Assembly: GCA_019695345.1 (NCBI GenBank)
Contig: JAIBAE010000041.1
Span: 1-37,707 of the forward strand
DNA: 37,707 bases
DNA from: Bacteroidota bacterium
GTDB lineage: Bacteria > Bacteroidota > Ignavibacteria > Kapaibacteriales > NICIL-2
Direction of reading: 5' to 3'
A model generated the notes under the pieces. That model had not been told where the DNA came from, made no database searches, and saw nothing but the letters and a program-made list of their open reading frames with translations. Position numbers and translations under genes: made by a program. This document shows, piece by piece, positions 6,819 through 17,083 of the stretch (positions are counted from its first letter, which is position 1; the number at the start of each line of letters is the position of its first letter).

Positions 6819-9302
6819 ATGGCTTTATTGAGCGAAAAAATACAGCCCGTAATGCTTGAAGACCAGATGCGCGGCTCGTACCTTGATTATTCTATGTCGG
6901 TTATTGTTTCGCGTGCGTTGCCCGATGTGCGCGACGGCTTAAAACCTGTTCACCGCCGCATTTTGTATGCTATGCAGGAACTGGGTTTGGCACCTAACAG
7001 ACCGTACAAAAAATCCGCACGTTTGGTGGGGGAAGTGCTTGGTAAGTACCACCCACACGGCGATAGCTCGGTATATGATGCGATGGTTCGGATGGCGCAG
7101 GATTGGTCGATGCGTTATACATTGGTTGATGGGCAAGGGAATTACGGTTCAGTAGATGGTGACCCACCGGCGGCTATGCGTTATACAGAAACACGTTTAG
7201 CACAAATAACAACCGAAGTACTTCGCGATATTGATAAAAACACCGTTGACTTTCAATCGAACTTTGATGACTCGTTAGAAGAACCCAAGATATTACCTAC
7301 AACAATTCCTTTGTTATTGGTAAATGGTGCAGGCGGTATTGCCGTTGGTATGGCAACAAATATCCCACCCCACAACCTGAAAGAAGTTGTTAGCGGGATT
7401 AAAGCTCTGATTGCAAATCCTGAGTTAACCAGTGCAGATTTAATGCAACATATTACCGCCCCCGATTTCCCAACCGGTGGTGTGATTTACGGCTACGAGG
7501 GAGTTCGCGATGCGTACTTAACAGGTCGTGGTAAAGTGTTAGTTCGTGCAAAGGCAAGTATTGAAACAAACAAGAATGGTAAAGAATCCATTGTTGTTAC
7601 AGAGTTACCGTATCAGGTGAACAAGGCATCGTTAATTGAAAAGATTGCCGACCATGTACGCGATAAAGTATTAGAAGATATTGCAGACGTTCGCGATGAA
7701 TCTGACCGCGACGGAATGCGCATTGTGATTGACTTAAAGCGCGATGGCGTTCCACTTGTTGTGTTGAACAACTTGTACAAACACACCCAAATGCAAAACA
7801 CGTTTGGTGTGATTATGCTTGCGTTAGTAAACGGCCGCCCAAAGATTATGGAACTACGCGAAATGCTTCAGCATTTTATTGAGTTCCGTAACGAAGTTGT
7901 GGTGCGCCGTACACAATATGAACTTGATGCCGCAGAACGCAGAGCACACATTTTAGAAGGTTTTATTATTGCTCTTGATAATATCGATGAAGTAATTAAA
8001 ACCATCAAAGAATCGCGTAATGTTGAAATTGCTAATGCAAACCTGCAATCGAAATTCAAACTCAGCGAAATTCAATCGAAAGCAATTCTTGATATGCGTT
8101 TGCAACGCCTTACCGGCTTGGAACGCGAGAAGATTATGCAGGAATACCGTGATATTATTAAACACATTGAACGTTTGAAATCAATTCTTGCAAGCAGAGA
8201 ATTACAGTTACAAATTGTTAGCGAAGAATTAACCGCTGTTGTTGAACGATTTGGCGATGCACGCCGTACGGACATTGTTTTTGATGCACGTGACTTCACC
8301 ATTGAAGACATGATTGCAAACGAAGACGTGATTGTTACTATATCGCACAAAGGGTTTATTAAACGTACACCTGTTAATAACTATCGCCGTCAGGGTCGTG
8401 GCGGGCGCGGCTTGAGTGGGGCAGGCACGTATGATGACGATTTTGTAGAAAATCTCTTCCGCGCACAAACGCACAATTACTTGTTGTGCTTTACTGACCA
8501 AGGAAGAGTGTTCCGCGTGAAGGTATATGATATTCCTGAAGGAAGCCGTAATGCAAAAGGTCGCTCCATTGCCAACGTTATACAAAAAAGTAACGATGAA
8601 AAAGTAACAGCGTACTTGTTGGTACAAGGAGAATTCACCGATGACCAGTTTATCTTTATGTGTACAAAACAAGGTACCGTTAAGAAAACAACATTATCTG
8701 AATTTGAGAGTGTTCGCCAAAATGGAAAGATTGCGCTTACGCTTGATGAAGGCGATATACTTCTATCGGCTCGGTTAACCGATGGCACAAATGATATCAT
8801 TATTGGTACACACGAAGGTATGGCGTGCCGTTTCCGCGAGAGCGATGTACGCTCGATGGGACGTAACGCAACCGGCGTTCGCGGTATAGATTTACAAGAC
8901 GACGATTATGTTGTATCAATGGTTGCAATCAAACGCAGCGACTCGCAAGTATTAGTAATTGGTGCTAATGGTTATGGAAAACGTACTCGCTACGAAGACT
9001 TCCGTTTAACTCGTCGTGGTGCAAAAGGAGTTTACTCCATGAATGTAACCGATAAAACCGGAAAAGTTGTTTCCATTATAGAAGTAACTGATAGCGATGA
9101 CTTAGTGGTAATGACGCAAGGTGGAATTCTTATACGGCAGCCGGCAAGTGAGATTCGCGTGATTGGCAGAAACACGCAAGGTGTACGGTTAATCCGTTTG
9201 GATGAAGGTGATACCATTGCCGACATCACCAGCGTACCGCGCGATGAAGAAGACGAAATGGGTGATGAAACAGAAAGCACAACACCTGTTTTAGCTGAAT
9301 AA
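6819..9302 (+). CDS. gyrA: DNA gyrase subunit A
   Basis: Breaks and rejoins DNA in the GyrA2GyrB2 complex that adds negative supercoils. 827 residues. The N-terminal winged helix holds the catalytic Tyr122 ([10 protein letters not shown]). The quinolone-resistance region reads [10 protein letters not shown] with Ser83 and Asp87, the same residues and numbers as wild-type E. coli, so no classical resistance change. The GyrA box QGRGGRG is present at the start of the C-terminal beta-pinwheel, which marks it as gyrase rather than topoisomerase IV. The C-terminus ends in an acidic tail ([13 protein letters not shown]), common in gyrases. It appears monocistronic with its own promoter and terminator; gyrB is not in the window. 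Confidence 0.97.
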   Translation: MALLSEKIQPVMLEDQMRGSYLDYSMSVIVSRALPDVRDGLKPVHRRILYAMQELGLAPNRPYKKSARLVGEVLGKYHPHGDSSVYDAMVRMAQDWSMRYTLVDGQGNYGSVDGDPPAAMRYTETRLAQITTEVLRDIDKNTVDFQSNFDDSLEEPKILPTTIPLLLVNGAGGIAVGMATNIPPHNLKEVVSGIKALIANPELTSADLMQHITAPDFPTGGVIYGYEGVRDAYLTGRGKVLVRAKASIETNKNGKESIVVTELPYQVNKASLIEKIADHVRDKVLEDIADVRDESDRDGMRIVIDLKRDGVPLVVLNNLYKHTQMQNTFGVIMLALVNGRPKIMELREMLQHFIEFRNEVVVRRTQYELDAAERRAHILEGFIIALDNIDEVIKTIKESRNVEIANANLQSKFKLSEIQSKAILDMRLQRLTGLEREKIMQEYRDIIKHIERLKSILASRELQLQIVSEELTAVVERFGDARRTDIVFDARDFTIEDMIANEDVIVTISHKGFIKRTPVNNYRRQGRGGRGLSGAGTYDDDFVENLFRAQTHNYLLCFTDQGRVFRVKVYDIPEGSRNAKGRSIANVIQKSNDEKVTAYLLVQGEFTDDQFIFMCTKQGTVKKTTLSEFESVRQNGKIALTLDEGDILLSARLTDGTNDIIIGTHEGMACRFRESDVRSMGRNATGVRGIDLQDDDYVVSMVAIKRSDSQVLVIGANGYGKRTRYEDFRLTRRGAKGVYSMNVTDKTGKVVSIIEVTDSDDLVVMTQGGILIRQPASEIRVIGRNTQGVRLIRLDEGDTIADITSVPRDEEDEMGDETESTTPVLAE

Positions 9303-9339
9303 AATAAAGTATCGGTTACAACAACAGGAACAAAAAAAT

Positions 9340-9371
9340 AAAGGCATCTGCAATTTTGTAGATGCCTTTTT
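9340..9371 (+). terminator. Rho-independent terminator after gyrA
   Basis: Stem AAAGGCATCT (9340-9349) with AGATGCCTTT (from 9360), extended inward by TGCA/TGTA-type pairs, followed by T residues. Confidence 0.88.
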
Positions 9372-9383
9372 AATTAGTGGTTC

Positions 9384-9446
9384 CCGCCACAGCCGTAGCA
9401 ACCCTCAAGCGCGCAGACCCGGCGCGAGCCAAGCGTTTGTGCTGCG
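9384..9446 (+). repeat. Possible diverged copy of repeat family C
   Basis: GC-rich stretch in an AT-rich gap. It shares CAACCC and GAGCCAAGCGTTTG with the C copies near 15475 and 16084, in the same order, but the overall match is weak. Confidence 0.35.
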
Positions 9447-9447
9447 C

Positions 9448-10257
9448 TTAATTTAGTGTAAACGACAACAATATATACAACACTAAACTTGACATTATAA
9501 CAATACTTACGTTTTTTAAGCTAACGTTAAATAGCTTACGGATACCTTTGCCGTTCATAAGAATTAATAAAATGACACATTCTAGTATAGTATTTAATTC
9601 TGTATAAACATCATTTAAAAGTAACTGATCATATAAGCCAAATATGTCAGTTTCTGGCGTATCCAACTTGTTTTGAAAATAAAACTTCGAAATATCCTCA
9701 AAACTATACATTCCGTTATGGTATGAAAAATATATGGAGTTAGCTATCAGGCACAACGACAAAACAGTGTATAGATATAACAACCACCAACCAAGCTTCT
9801 TTCTCAATAGGAAGAGAATAAAAATTACAGTAATAAAAAGTAGTTGAACCAATGGATAAACAACATCCACAGAAGTAAAGTAATTATATTTGGTTGTGTT
9901 ATTAAATAACAACAAACTGAGTTGATAAATGTTAGTCACGATTTGGGTAAAGAACACTAGTCCGATAATGACAATAAATGATATTGGCGTGCTTTTATTG
10001 AATGTTAGAAGTTCATATCCTCTTTTTAGAATTTCTAAAACCTGTGTTCCTACGTGTTGATTGTTACCTAATTTTTCTGAAAGTTTAAGAGTATGATAAG
10101 GTAAACCCACGGAATTCTCAACCGGACTTAATCCTCGTTCTTGTATTATTGCTTCAACAAACTTTATTACCTCTGCATTATACGTTTCACGTTCACGAAG
10201 TATCTTGTACAACTCATCATCAGAATACGTTTTGTAGACGTCGTAGTATTTATTCAT
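9448..10257 (-). CDS. Multi-pass membrane protein, unknown function
   Basis: 269 residues. The first 90 or so are soluble and contain YSDDELYKILRERETYNAEVI, a helical motif often found at the N-terminus of small Bacteroidota membrane proteins. Then come four hydrophobic segments, roughly residues 93-117, 130-150, 155-175 and 245-268, plus a shorter one near 222-235. I do not recognise a family and no catalytic motif is seen. It follows the lamin-tail-domain gene on the same strand after a gap of 66 bases that contains repeat M copy 3. Base composition is AT-rich compared with gyrA. Confidence 0.65.
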   Translation of the reverse strand: MNKYYDVYKTYSDDELYKILRERETYNAEVIKFVEAIIQERGLSPVENSVGLPYHTLKLSEKLGNNQHVGTQVLEILKRGYELLTFNKSTPISFIVIIGLVFFTQIVTNIYQLSLLLFNNTTKYNYFTSVDVVYPLVQLLFITVIFILFLLRKKLGWWLLYLYTVLSLCLIANSIYFSYHNGMYSFEDISKFYFQNKLDTPETDIFGLYDQLLLNDVYTELNTILECVILLILMNGKGIRKLFNVSLKNVSIVIMSSLVLYILLSFTLN

Positions 10258-10267
10258 GTTGTTGCTT

Positions 10268-10322
10268 CCGGCAATTTGAGGTTGTTTTGTTGTTGAGACT
10301 CGGTGCCGTCATGCGATAGCAG
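10268..10322 (+). repeat. Interspersed repeat family M, copy 3
   Basis: CGGCA (10269-10273) pairs with TGCCG (10304-10308); tail TCATGCGATAGCA. It ends one base before the stop codon of the minus-strand gene at 10324. Confidence 0.78.
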
Positions 10323-10323
10323 A

Positions 10324-11970
10324 TTATTCACCAATTACCAACAACAATTTTTCCGAATGTGTTTGTTGCGTTGATTCATCTACTGCTTCCATTAACACAA
10401 TGTATGCGCCCGATGCAAGTGCAAAGTTCACATCGTTTCTTCCATCCCACACAAATGTTCCGGTTGCTCCTGTAAAGTGATTGTTGAGCAGTGTTTTTAC
10501 CTGCATTCCATTTACATCGAATACCGTTGCTGTTATATGCGCTTGCTTGAATGGCAATGAGTAAGAGCAAATTGTACTTTGTTTTGCGCCAACTGTACTT
10601 CTGGGTGAAAATGGATTTGGAGTTGCTGTTAATGTTGTTGTGGTTGGGAGTTCTCGAGCTACACTGTTAATTACGGCTGGCGTAGCTCCTTCTGTAAGCG
10701 CGCAAGTCGTCCAGGAACTTTGTGAGTTTGATGGCAACATGGGGGAAAGTTTTTCGAGTGATTTTCCTTTTGTAGTTGGTATATCCGTTAAGTGCCACTT
10801 ACTACTGTAATACAAGTAATCAATCTCTTTGTTATACGGAGTACGCAGGGTAATTGCATCGCCATCGCTGTTTAGAGAAAATGATGACTTTTGTACTGCA
10901 ACATTTGATTGAATTCGTAGCAAAGGAAATTGCGTTAGGAATGATGAATCGGTTGCTATTACACAATACCCTTTAGGTGGTGCATGGAGTTGTGATGTAA
11001 TTGATAATGCTGTTGTGGATGCATCGTGAATGTCCATTCCTTGCAGGTTAAGTGTATCTGTTGTTGTGTTGTAAAACTCGATAAACTCACTTCCTCCTGA
11101 TTGCGGGTCGAACATAAACTCGTTTACCAACAAGGCACCAACTGGTGGCGAAATAAACACAGTGGTTGCAATGGTGTCATTGGTGTGGCGAACATCATTA
11201 GCGGCTGAAACAAAGAGTACAAGCGGTGTGTAGCCGTATTTCTTGGTAGTGGAATAGAGGGAGTCAATACTAAGAGTAAATAAAACAGAATCACCTGATA
11301 CAAGTGTTTGATGACTAAACTGATGTAACGTAGTCTGTTGGTATTGAACTGAAGTAGTAAGCGATGCAATTGATGACTTACCACTATTTTGAACAAAGAT
11401 TCGCAACGTAGATGTTGAAGAGTCAATCTCCAGACGTGATAACTTGGCATCTACATCGGTTGGTGCTACGCTATTGGTAAACCCACACGTGGCACTATCG
11501 GGATGCTCGCATCGTTTAAGATTAGCATTACTTAAAGCAGGTAACATTGGGTCAACACGTTCAATGGAGATGCCTTGCGCGCTCCATTTTACATCGTAAT
11601 AGATTGAATCAATTATTAATGAATCTTTTGTTGTTAGATACACCGACTCGGTTGTGTTGTTGAGCGATGGCAAAGAGATTTTATAGACAGGTACTTCTTG
11701 TGGGATTATGCGCCGTTCAAGCAACGCTCCCGAATCTTTAACCAATATGGCTAAGCCCTTTGGTTGTAGAGTGATTTCAGTAATGGCGGCACGGGAAGTT
11801 TTATCGCGAAGATAAATGTTCTTTAATGTAACGGCAGTATCCTGCGGATTAAACAACTCAACCCATTCAGGTTCGTTGCCAACAGGGTAGGGTTGAATTT
11901 CGTTGATAACAATTTGAGAATAAGCAATACTGTTAATAAACACGAGCAAGAAAAAAGCAAGAGATTTCAT
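10324..11970 (-). CDS. Secreted protein with two lamin-tail domains and a FlgD-like C-terminal domain
   Basis: 548 residues. Signal peptide MKSLAFFLLVFINSIAYS, then a lamin-tail domain (about 19-130: IVINEIQPYP...EWVELFNP), a middle beta-rich stretch, a second lamin-tail domain (about 280-390: LVNEFMFDPQSGGSEFIEFYN), and a C-terminal FlgD-Ig-like domain (about 445-548: ATPNPFSP, TATVFDVNGMQVKTLL, WDGRNDVN, ASGAYIVLMEA). This last type of domain is found at the end of many T9SS-exported proteins in the Bacteroidota/Ignavibacteriota group, so export to the surface is likely (inference). Function is probably structural or adhesive. The start lies 8 bases after the stop of the msrC-like gene, so the two are probably cotranscribed. 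Confidence 0.85.
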   Translation of the reverse strand: MKSLAFFLLVFINSIAYSQIVINEIQPYPVGNEPEWVELFNPQDTAVTLKNIYLRDKTSRAAITEITLQPKGLAILVKDSGALLERRIIPQEVPVYKISLPSLNNTTESVYLTTKDSLIIDSIYYDVKWSAQGISIERVDPMLPALSNANLKRCEHPDSATCGFTNSVAPTDVDAKLSRLEIDSSTSTLRIFVQNSGKSSIASLTTSVQYQQTTLHQFSHQTLVSGDSVLFTLSIDSLYSTTKKYGYTPLVLFVSAANDVRHTNDTIATTVFISPPVGALLVNEFMFDPQSGGSEFIEFYNTTTDTLNLQGMDIHDASTTALSITSQLHAPPKGYCVIATDSSFLTQFPLLRIQSNVAVQKSSFSLNSDGDAITLRTPYNKEIDYLYYSSKWHLTDIPTTKGKSLEKLSPMLPSNSQSSWTTCALTEGATPAVINSVARELPTTTTLTATPNPFSPRSTVGAKQSTICSYSLPFKQAHITATVFDVNGMQVKTLLNNHFTGATGTFVWDGRNDVNFALASGAYIVLMEAVDESTQQTHSEKLLLVIGE

Positions 11971-11978
11971 AGGTAACT

Positions 11979-12494
11979 CTACATAGTTTCGGAATTAAAT
12001 GTGGAAGAAGAAGCATACACAACAGCATGGACAATCTTTTCCAGATAATGAGCATCAGTTTCATCAAATCGCCCAATAATGGGGGAGTCAATATCCAGCA
12101 CACCAAGTACGGCATCATCAAACATCATAGGTACAACAATCTCGGAGCGGGATGCGGAGTCGCAGGCAATATGTCCGGGGAATTGTTCAACATCTTGAAC
12201 TACCAATGTACATTGTTCCTGAACTGCTGCACCACAAACGCCGCGTCCTACTGCAATTCTAACACAGGCAGGTTTGCCTTGGAATGGTCCAAGCACTAAC
12301 TCTTCCTTCAAGAAGTAAAAACCACACCAGTTCACTTTTTCCAATGTATGGTAAAGTAATGCAGCGATGTTTGCACAGTTTGCTATCAGGTCGGTTTCGC
12401 CTTGCAATAACGCAAGTGCATTGCGTGTTACCTCTTGGTAAAACTCGTCTTTGCCGGATGTTAAAGGTAATTGTGTGTATTGTGCTTCGTTCAT
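11979..12494 (-). CDS. msrC: Free methionine-(R)-sulfoxide reductase (fRMsr, GAF domain)
   Basis: Reduces free methionine-R-sulfoxide in the cytoplasm. A single GAF domain of 171 residues. The three redox cysteines fall at C77 (GKPACVRIA), C87 (GRGVCGAA) and C111 (HIACDSASRSEIVVP); their spacings of 10 and 24 residues equal those of E. coli fRMsr (C84, C94, C118). The ATG at 12494 is taken as start; a TTG three codons upstream (12503) would overlap the previous gene. It is the third gene of a minus-strand run after a PIN toxin and its partner, separated by only a few bases, an unusual place for a methionine repair enzyme. The symbol follows the yeast/E. coli family name and is approximate. 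Confidence 0.92.
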   Translation of the reverse strand: MNEAQYTQLPLTSGKDEFYQEVTRNALALLQGETDLIANCANIAALLYHTLEKVNWCGFYFLKEELVLGPFQGKPACVRIAVGRGVCGAAVQEQCTLVVQDVEQFPGHIACDSASRSEIVVPMMFDDAVLGVLDIDSPIIGRFDETDAHYLEKIVHAVVYASSSTFNSETM

Positions 12495-12499
12495 AGTAA

Positions 12500-12688
12500 T
12501 CAATGCAAGTGTTGAGTGTCTTCTTTTGTATTTGCCAATCGAACTGCTTCCACGAACTTACCTTCCTTAAAAAGTTCGCCAATTCGGTTAGCTTTTTCAT
12601 TTAATACATTCATATCGTTGTTAGAATCAAATAATATTTGTTCTCTGATTCTGTGTATATCTTCGATAATTTGTTCTGACTCTTTCAT
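12500..12688 (-). CDS. Small partner of the PIN-domain toxin, putative antitoxin
   Basis: 62 residues, mostly helical and charged: IIEDIHRIREQI, then NEKANRIGELFKEGKFVEAV. The opening pattern (I-x-E-x-I-x-x-I-R-x-x) is one I associate with small proteins encoded next to PIN proteins of this type, which supports a toxin-antitoxin pair. Its ATG overlaps the toxin stop by 4 bases (ATGA), so the two are translationally coupled, with the toxin gene first. No DNA-binding fold is recognisable, so autoregulation is uncertain. Confidence 0.65.
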   Translation of the reverse strand: MKESEQIIEDIHRIREQILFDSNNDMNVLNEKANRIGELFKEGKFVEAVRLANTKEDTQHLH

Positions 12689-13161
12689 GGTTTCTCCATT
12701 AGTTCTTCAGGGGATAATATACGAGGTGTTTTAAGATTGTTTTCTAGATTTATTTTTTCAATCAATTTCCTAACATGCTCATTAACAATATGTTTAAAGT
12801 TCCATGAAACTATGTAGTCTATGTTGTGATGTACTGCTACAGCTAAATGAGCTGCATCAACTTTCGACTTTTCAGGAATAGGCAGTTCAGTAAAGTATAG
12901 ATTTGCTAATAAATCAGTTTCATTGCTGATGGGTAATAGTGGCAAGCCTTGAACCGATTCAAGCCTCTTTACGGAAGCGTACAAATCACCTCGGGAAATT
13001 TCTGTTACTACATAATTTGAGATATAACAATCATAGTAATCTTTATAATTCTCCCACCAATCATAAGTAGTCTGCTGATGACCGGCAATCACAACGTTAT
13101 TACTAGGTCTGCTACAGTAATAACTAATTACACTTGTTTCTATGTAAACTGTTGGTTTCAT
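12685..13161 (-). CDS. PIN-domain ribonuclease toxin (VapC-like)
   Basis: 158 residues from the ATG at 13161, which directly gives MKPTVYIETSVISYY. PIN-fold acidic residues: E8 (YIETSV, where many VapC have Asp), E54 (VVTEISRG), D102 (KVDAAHLAVA) and the closing strand DYIVSWNFKHI, where N121 stands in for the usual fourth Asp. Family members cleave RNA and are held inactive by a small antitoxin. The reading frame is open further upstream to 13299, but that extension lacks family residues. Gene order toxin-antitoxin is the reverse of classical vapBC. Catalytic substitutions are common in this subgroup, so activity cannot be judged. Confidence 0.85.
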   Translation of the reverse strand: MKPTVYIETSVISYYCSRPSNNVVIAGHQQTTYDWWENYKDYYDCYISNYVVTEISRGDLYASVKRLESVQGLPLLPISNETDLLANLYFTELPIPEKSKVDAAHLAVAVHHNIDYIVSWNFKHIVNEHVRKLIEKINLENNLKTPRILSPEELMEKP

Positions 13162-13355
13162 TAGTACAAAAGTAGAGTGTGGAAAGTTCGTGTGCAATAG
13201 TTGATTTAATGTGTTGTAGATTTGACCATTGGTTCTCTGCTCCAAACCGTAATGCATTATACAACCAATGCGTTGCATGGATAGAACCGTCAGTTTCAAT
13301 GTACCATTTCTGTGGGACGCACACGATAACCACTGTTGAATAAACAGACAATCTT

Positions 13356-15460
<2,105 letters not shown>

Positions 15461-15474
15461 AGAGCTATTGGTTC

Positions 15475-15537
15475 GCTAACAGTATTTCACAGCGTTCAGC
15501 GCGGCAACCCAGTCCGAACCGAGCGTTTGGTTGAAAG
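15475..15537 (+). repeat. Repeat family C, left copy flanking hicBA
   Basis: Contains CACAGCGTTCAGCGCGGCAA and CGAACCGAGCG. It matches 16084-16145 with about five differences over 61 bases in the same orientation. Confidence 0.88.
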
Positions 15538-15563
15538 TAGATTTAATTCATAGAGTAATTTCC

Positions 15564-15572
15564 TATTTTTGT
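15564..15572 (+). promoter_or_regulatory. Bacteroidota-type -7 element for hicBA
   Basis: TATTTTTGT fits TAnnTTTGY and lies 28 bases before the hicB ATG, just inside the left C repeat. No clear -33 element. Confidence 0.4.
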
Positions 15573-15600
15573 TAGCAGTAACACTAAGTCAAAAATAAAT

Positions 15601-15810
15601 ATGAGTACTGAGTTAATTTTTCAAGTTGAAGAATCGCCGGAAGGTGGCTTTGAAGCAAGTGCCTTAGGCGAATCAATATTTACAGTTGGAAACACAATAG
15701 ATGAACTTCGTGCTAATATTCGTGAAGCTGTTGAATGCCATTTTGACGAAGATGTAAAGCCCAAAATAATACGATTGCATTTTGTACGCGACGAAGTTTT
15801 TGTGCTATGA
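15601..15810 (+). CDS. hicB: HicB-like antitoxin
   Basis: 69 residues of the partial-RNase-H-fold HicB family: LIFQVEESPEGGFEASALGESIFT, then TIDELRANIREAVECHFDED and the end PKIIRLHFVRDEVFVL. It would bind and block the HicA RNase encoded next to it. There is no C-terminal DNA-binding domain, as in the short HicB form. Its TGA stop overlaps the hicA ATG by 4 bases (ATGA), so translation is coupled. The module sits between two direct copies of repeat C. Confidence 0.85.
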   Translation: MSTELIFQVEESPEGGFEASALGESIFTVGNTIDELRANIREAVECHFDEDVKPKIIRLHFVRDEVFVL

Positions 15811-16049
15811 AAATTCCTCGGGATATATCTGGAAGGAAGTTTATTCGATTACTTGCGAAGTACGAATATGAAGTTACTCGTCAGGTTGGCTCGCATATTC
15901 GTTTGACGACCCATCGTAATGGCACTCATCATATAACGTAGCCAAATCATAATCCTATCAGAATTGGCACTCTGAATTCTATACTTCAAAGCATCTCACT
16001 TCATCTTAACAAAACAAAATCAGAAATAATTGATGAACTCTTTACTTAA
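15807..16049 (+). pseudogene. hicA: HicA mRNA interferase toxin, interrupted by an in-frame TAG
   Basis: The frame starts with MKIPRDISGRKFIRLL and KYEYEVTRQVGSHIRLTT, which is a typical HicA double-stranded-RNA-binding fold with the catalytic histidine (H30 in GSHIRL). At codon 45 (15939-15941) there is TAG, right after HHIT, where the family continues with I/V-PNHNP. The same frame then goes on with PNHNPIRIGTLNSIL and ends at TAA (16047-16049) after 80 codons, the normal HicA length. So the second half is still conserved but lies behind a nonsense codon. A 44-residue product would lack the second half of the fold and is probably inactive. The gene is too short in either part to be obvious as an open frame. 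Confidence 0.85.
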
Positions 16050-16083
16050 ACTCAGTAATAAGAATACTCCATAATATGTTTTT

Positions 16084-16145
16084 ATCTAACAGTAATTCAC
16101 AGCGTTCAGCGCGGCAACCCTGTACGAACCGAGCGTTGGTGGAAA
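16084..16145 (+). repeat. Repeat family C, right copy flanking hicBA
   Basis: Direct repeat of 15475-15537, starting at TCTAACAGTAATTCAC. The two copies are 609 bases apart and enclose hicB and hicA only. Confidence 0.88.
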
Positions 16146-16262
16146 TTCACTGATAGGACATATACAGTTCGATCACAATTAAAAAAGTCGTATTTGATTC
16201 TCAATATTAGATTGGCTTGTTACTTTTTCGTAAATAGTTAAACAGTTTCTCAGGGGTGGTAG

Positions 16263-16874
16263 ATGGGTAATTCTGCGTTCAAGTTGTTCGTATCATTTAT
16301 AATAATGATTTTTATATCATCATGTCAATCACTTAGAGATAAAAGTATTAGTTTACAAAAAAGTTATGAGGAAAGAGTTTTAGTAATTAAAAACCAGTTG
16401 TTAAAAGAATCCAAGGACTATTTTCAAATCTCATCAAATCATTCACCAATAATGTTTCGATGTTTTGACTTTACACTTTTTCTTGTTAATAATAAGCAGG
16501 ACTCTACTGTATCAGTTATCAAATTGAACTGTGACAATACAATTGAATCTAAACATGATTATGATCTATGGAAAAAGTACTCTATTCTATTTTTAGGATT
16601 GAATAGTTATAATTGTTGGAAAGATACTGCAATTGAGCTTTCTCCGGATCAATGGCCAAATACATTTACTATTATCAAGTTTCAAAACAACATTTTAGAT
16701 TCGTCGGTTACATTTGAAGATCAATGGGTGCAATCCTATTATTTCGATTCAACAAGGTATGCTAATGATCTTGCAATAAATTATGCAAAGTCAGTTTATC
16801 GCGTACAAGAATCAAAGATTCTATCACAGCTTACATATGATCTTGTTTGGGGAGAATTAAAAAATGTTAGATAA
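16263..16874 (+). CDS. Hypothetical lipoprotein
   Basis: 203 residues. Signal peptide with lipobox FISSC (C21), so probably a membrane-anchored lipoprotein. The rest is a charged, aromatic-rich globular stretch with no motif I recognise (pieces such as DLWKKYSILFLGLNSYNCW and SPDQWPNTFTIIKF). A good ribosome binding site (AGGGGTGG) precedes the ATG. The gene is distinctly AT-rich compared with ligA and gcvP on either side, as for the other orphan genes of the window, which suggests a lineage-specific or acquired gene. Confidence 0.7.
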   Translation: MGNSAFKLFVSFIIMIFISSCQSLRDKSISLQKSYEERVLVIKNQLLKESKDYFQISSNHSPIMFRCFDFTLFLVNNKQDSTVSVIKLNCDNTIESKHDYDLWKKYSILFLGLNSYNCWKDTAIELSPDQWPNTFTIIKFQNNILDSSVTFEDQWVQSYYFDSTRYANDLAINYAKSVYRVQESKILSQLTYDLVWGELKNVR

Positions 16875-16912
16875 TGTAGTTGTTGGCTTATTTCCTAAGC
16901 GTTAATTTCTCT

Positions 16913-16966
16913 CCCGCATAGTGAGTTTATTTGAAAAATGAGGTTCGGCGCGGTCAGCGATAGCAA
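16913..16966 (+). repeat. Interspersed repeat family M, copy 5
   Basis: CCGC (16914-16917) with GCGG (16950-16953); tail TCAGCGATAGCAA. The body resembles copy 6, which lies inverted on the other side of gcvP. Confidence 0.7.
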
Positions 16967-17025
16967 AAAATACAAAAATATCTTTTGAATGGCAGGGGAA
17001 CGTGGTTTGAACGAACTTTTCCTCG

Positions 17026-17034
17026 TAGTTTTGT
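17026..17034 (+). promoter_or_regulatory. Possible -7 element for gcvP
   Basis: TAGTTTTGT fits TAnnTTTGY, with TTTG at 17006-17009 upstream (16 bases between, shorter than usual). It lies inside the frame upstream of the chosen gcvP ATG, which argues against the longer start. Confidence 0.35.
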
Positions 17035-17083
17035 GTTCAATTCAATGAGAACACAATTTTATGTACCTTACTCACCAAATGTT

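Noticed and set aside
15475-16145. CRISPR array
   Set aside because: Only two copies of the C repeat, 609 bases apart with genes between; no regular spacers anywhere in the window.
16985-17083. Extended N-terminus of gcvP from TTG 16985 or ATG 17045
   Set aside because: The extension has no family residues, the length from 17084 fits GcvP, and a possible promoter lies inside the extension.
16875-17083. Glycine riboswitch upstream of gcvP
   Set aside because: I looked for a tandem aptamer-like layout and found only repeat M and a promoter-like element; the space is too short.
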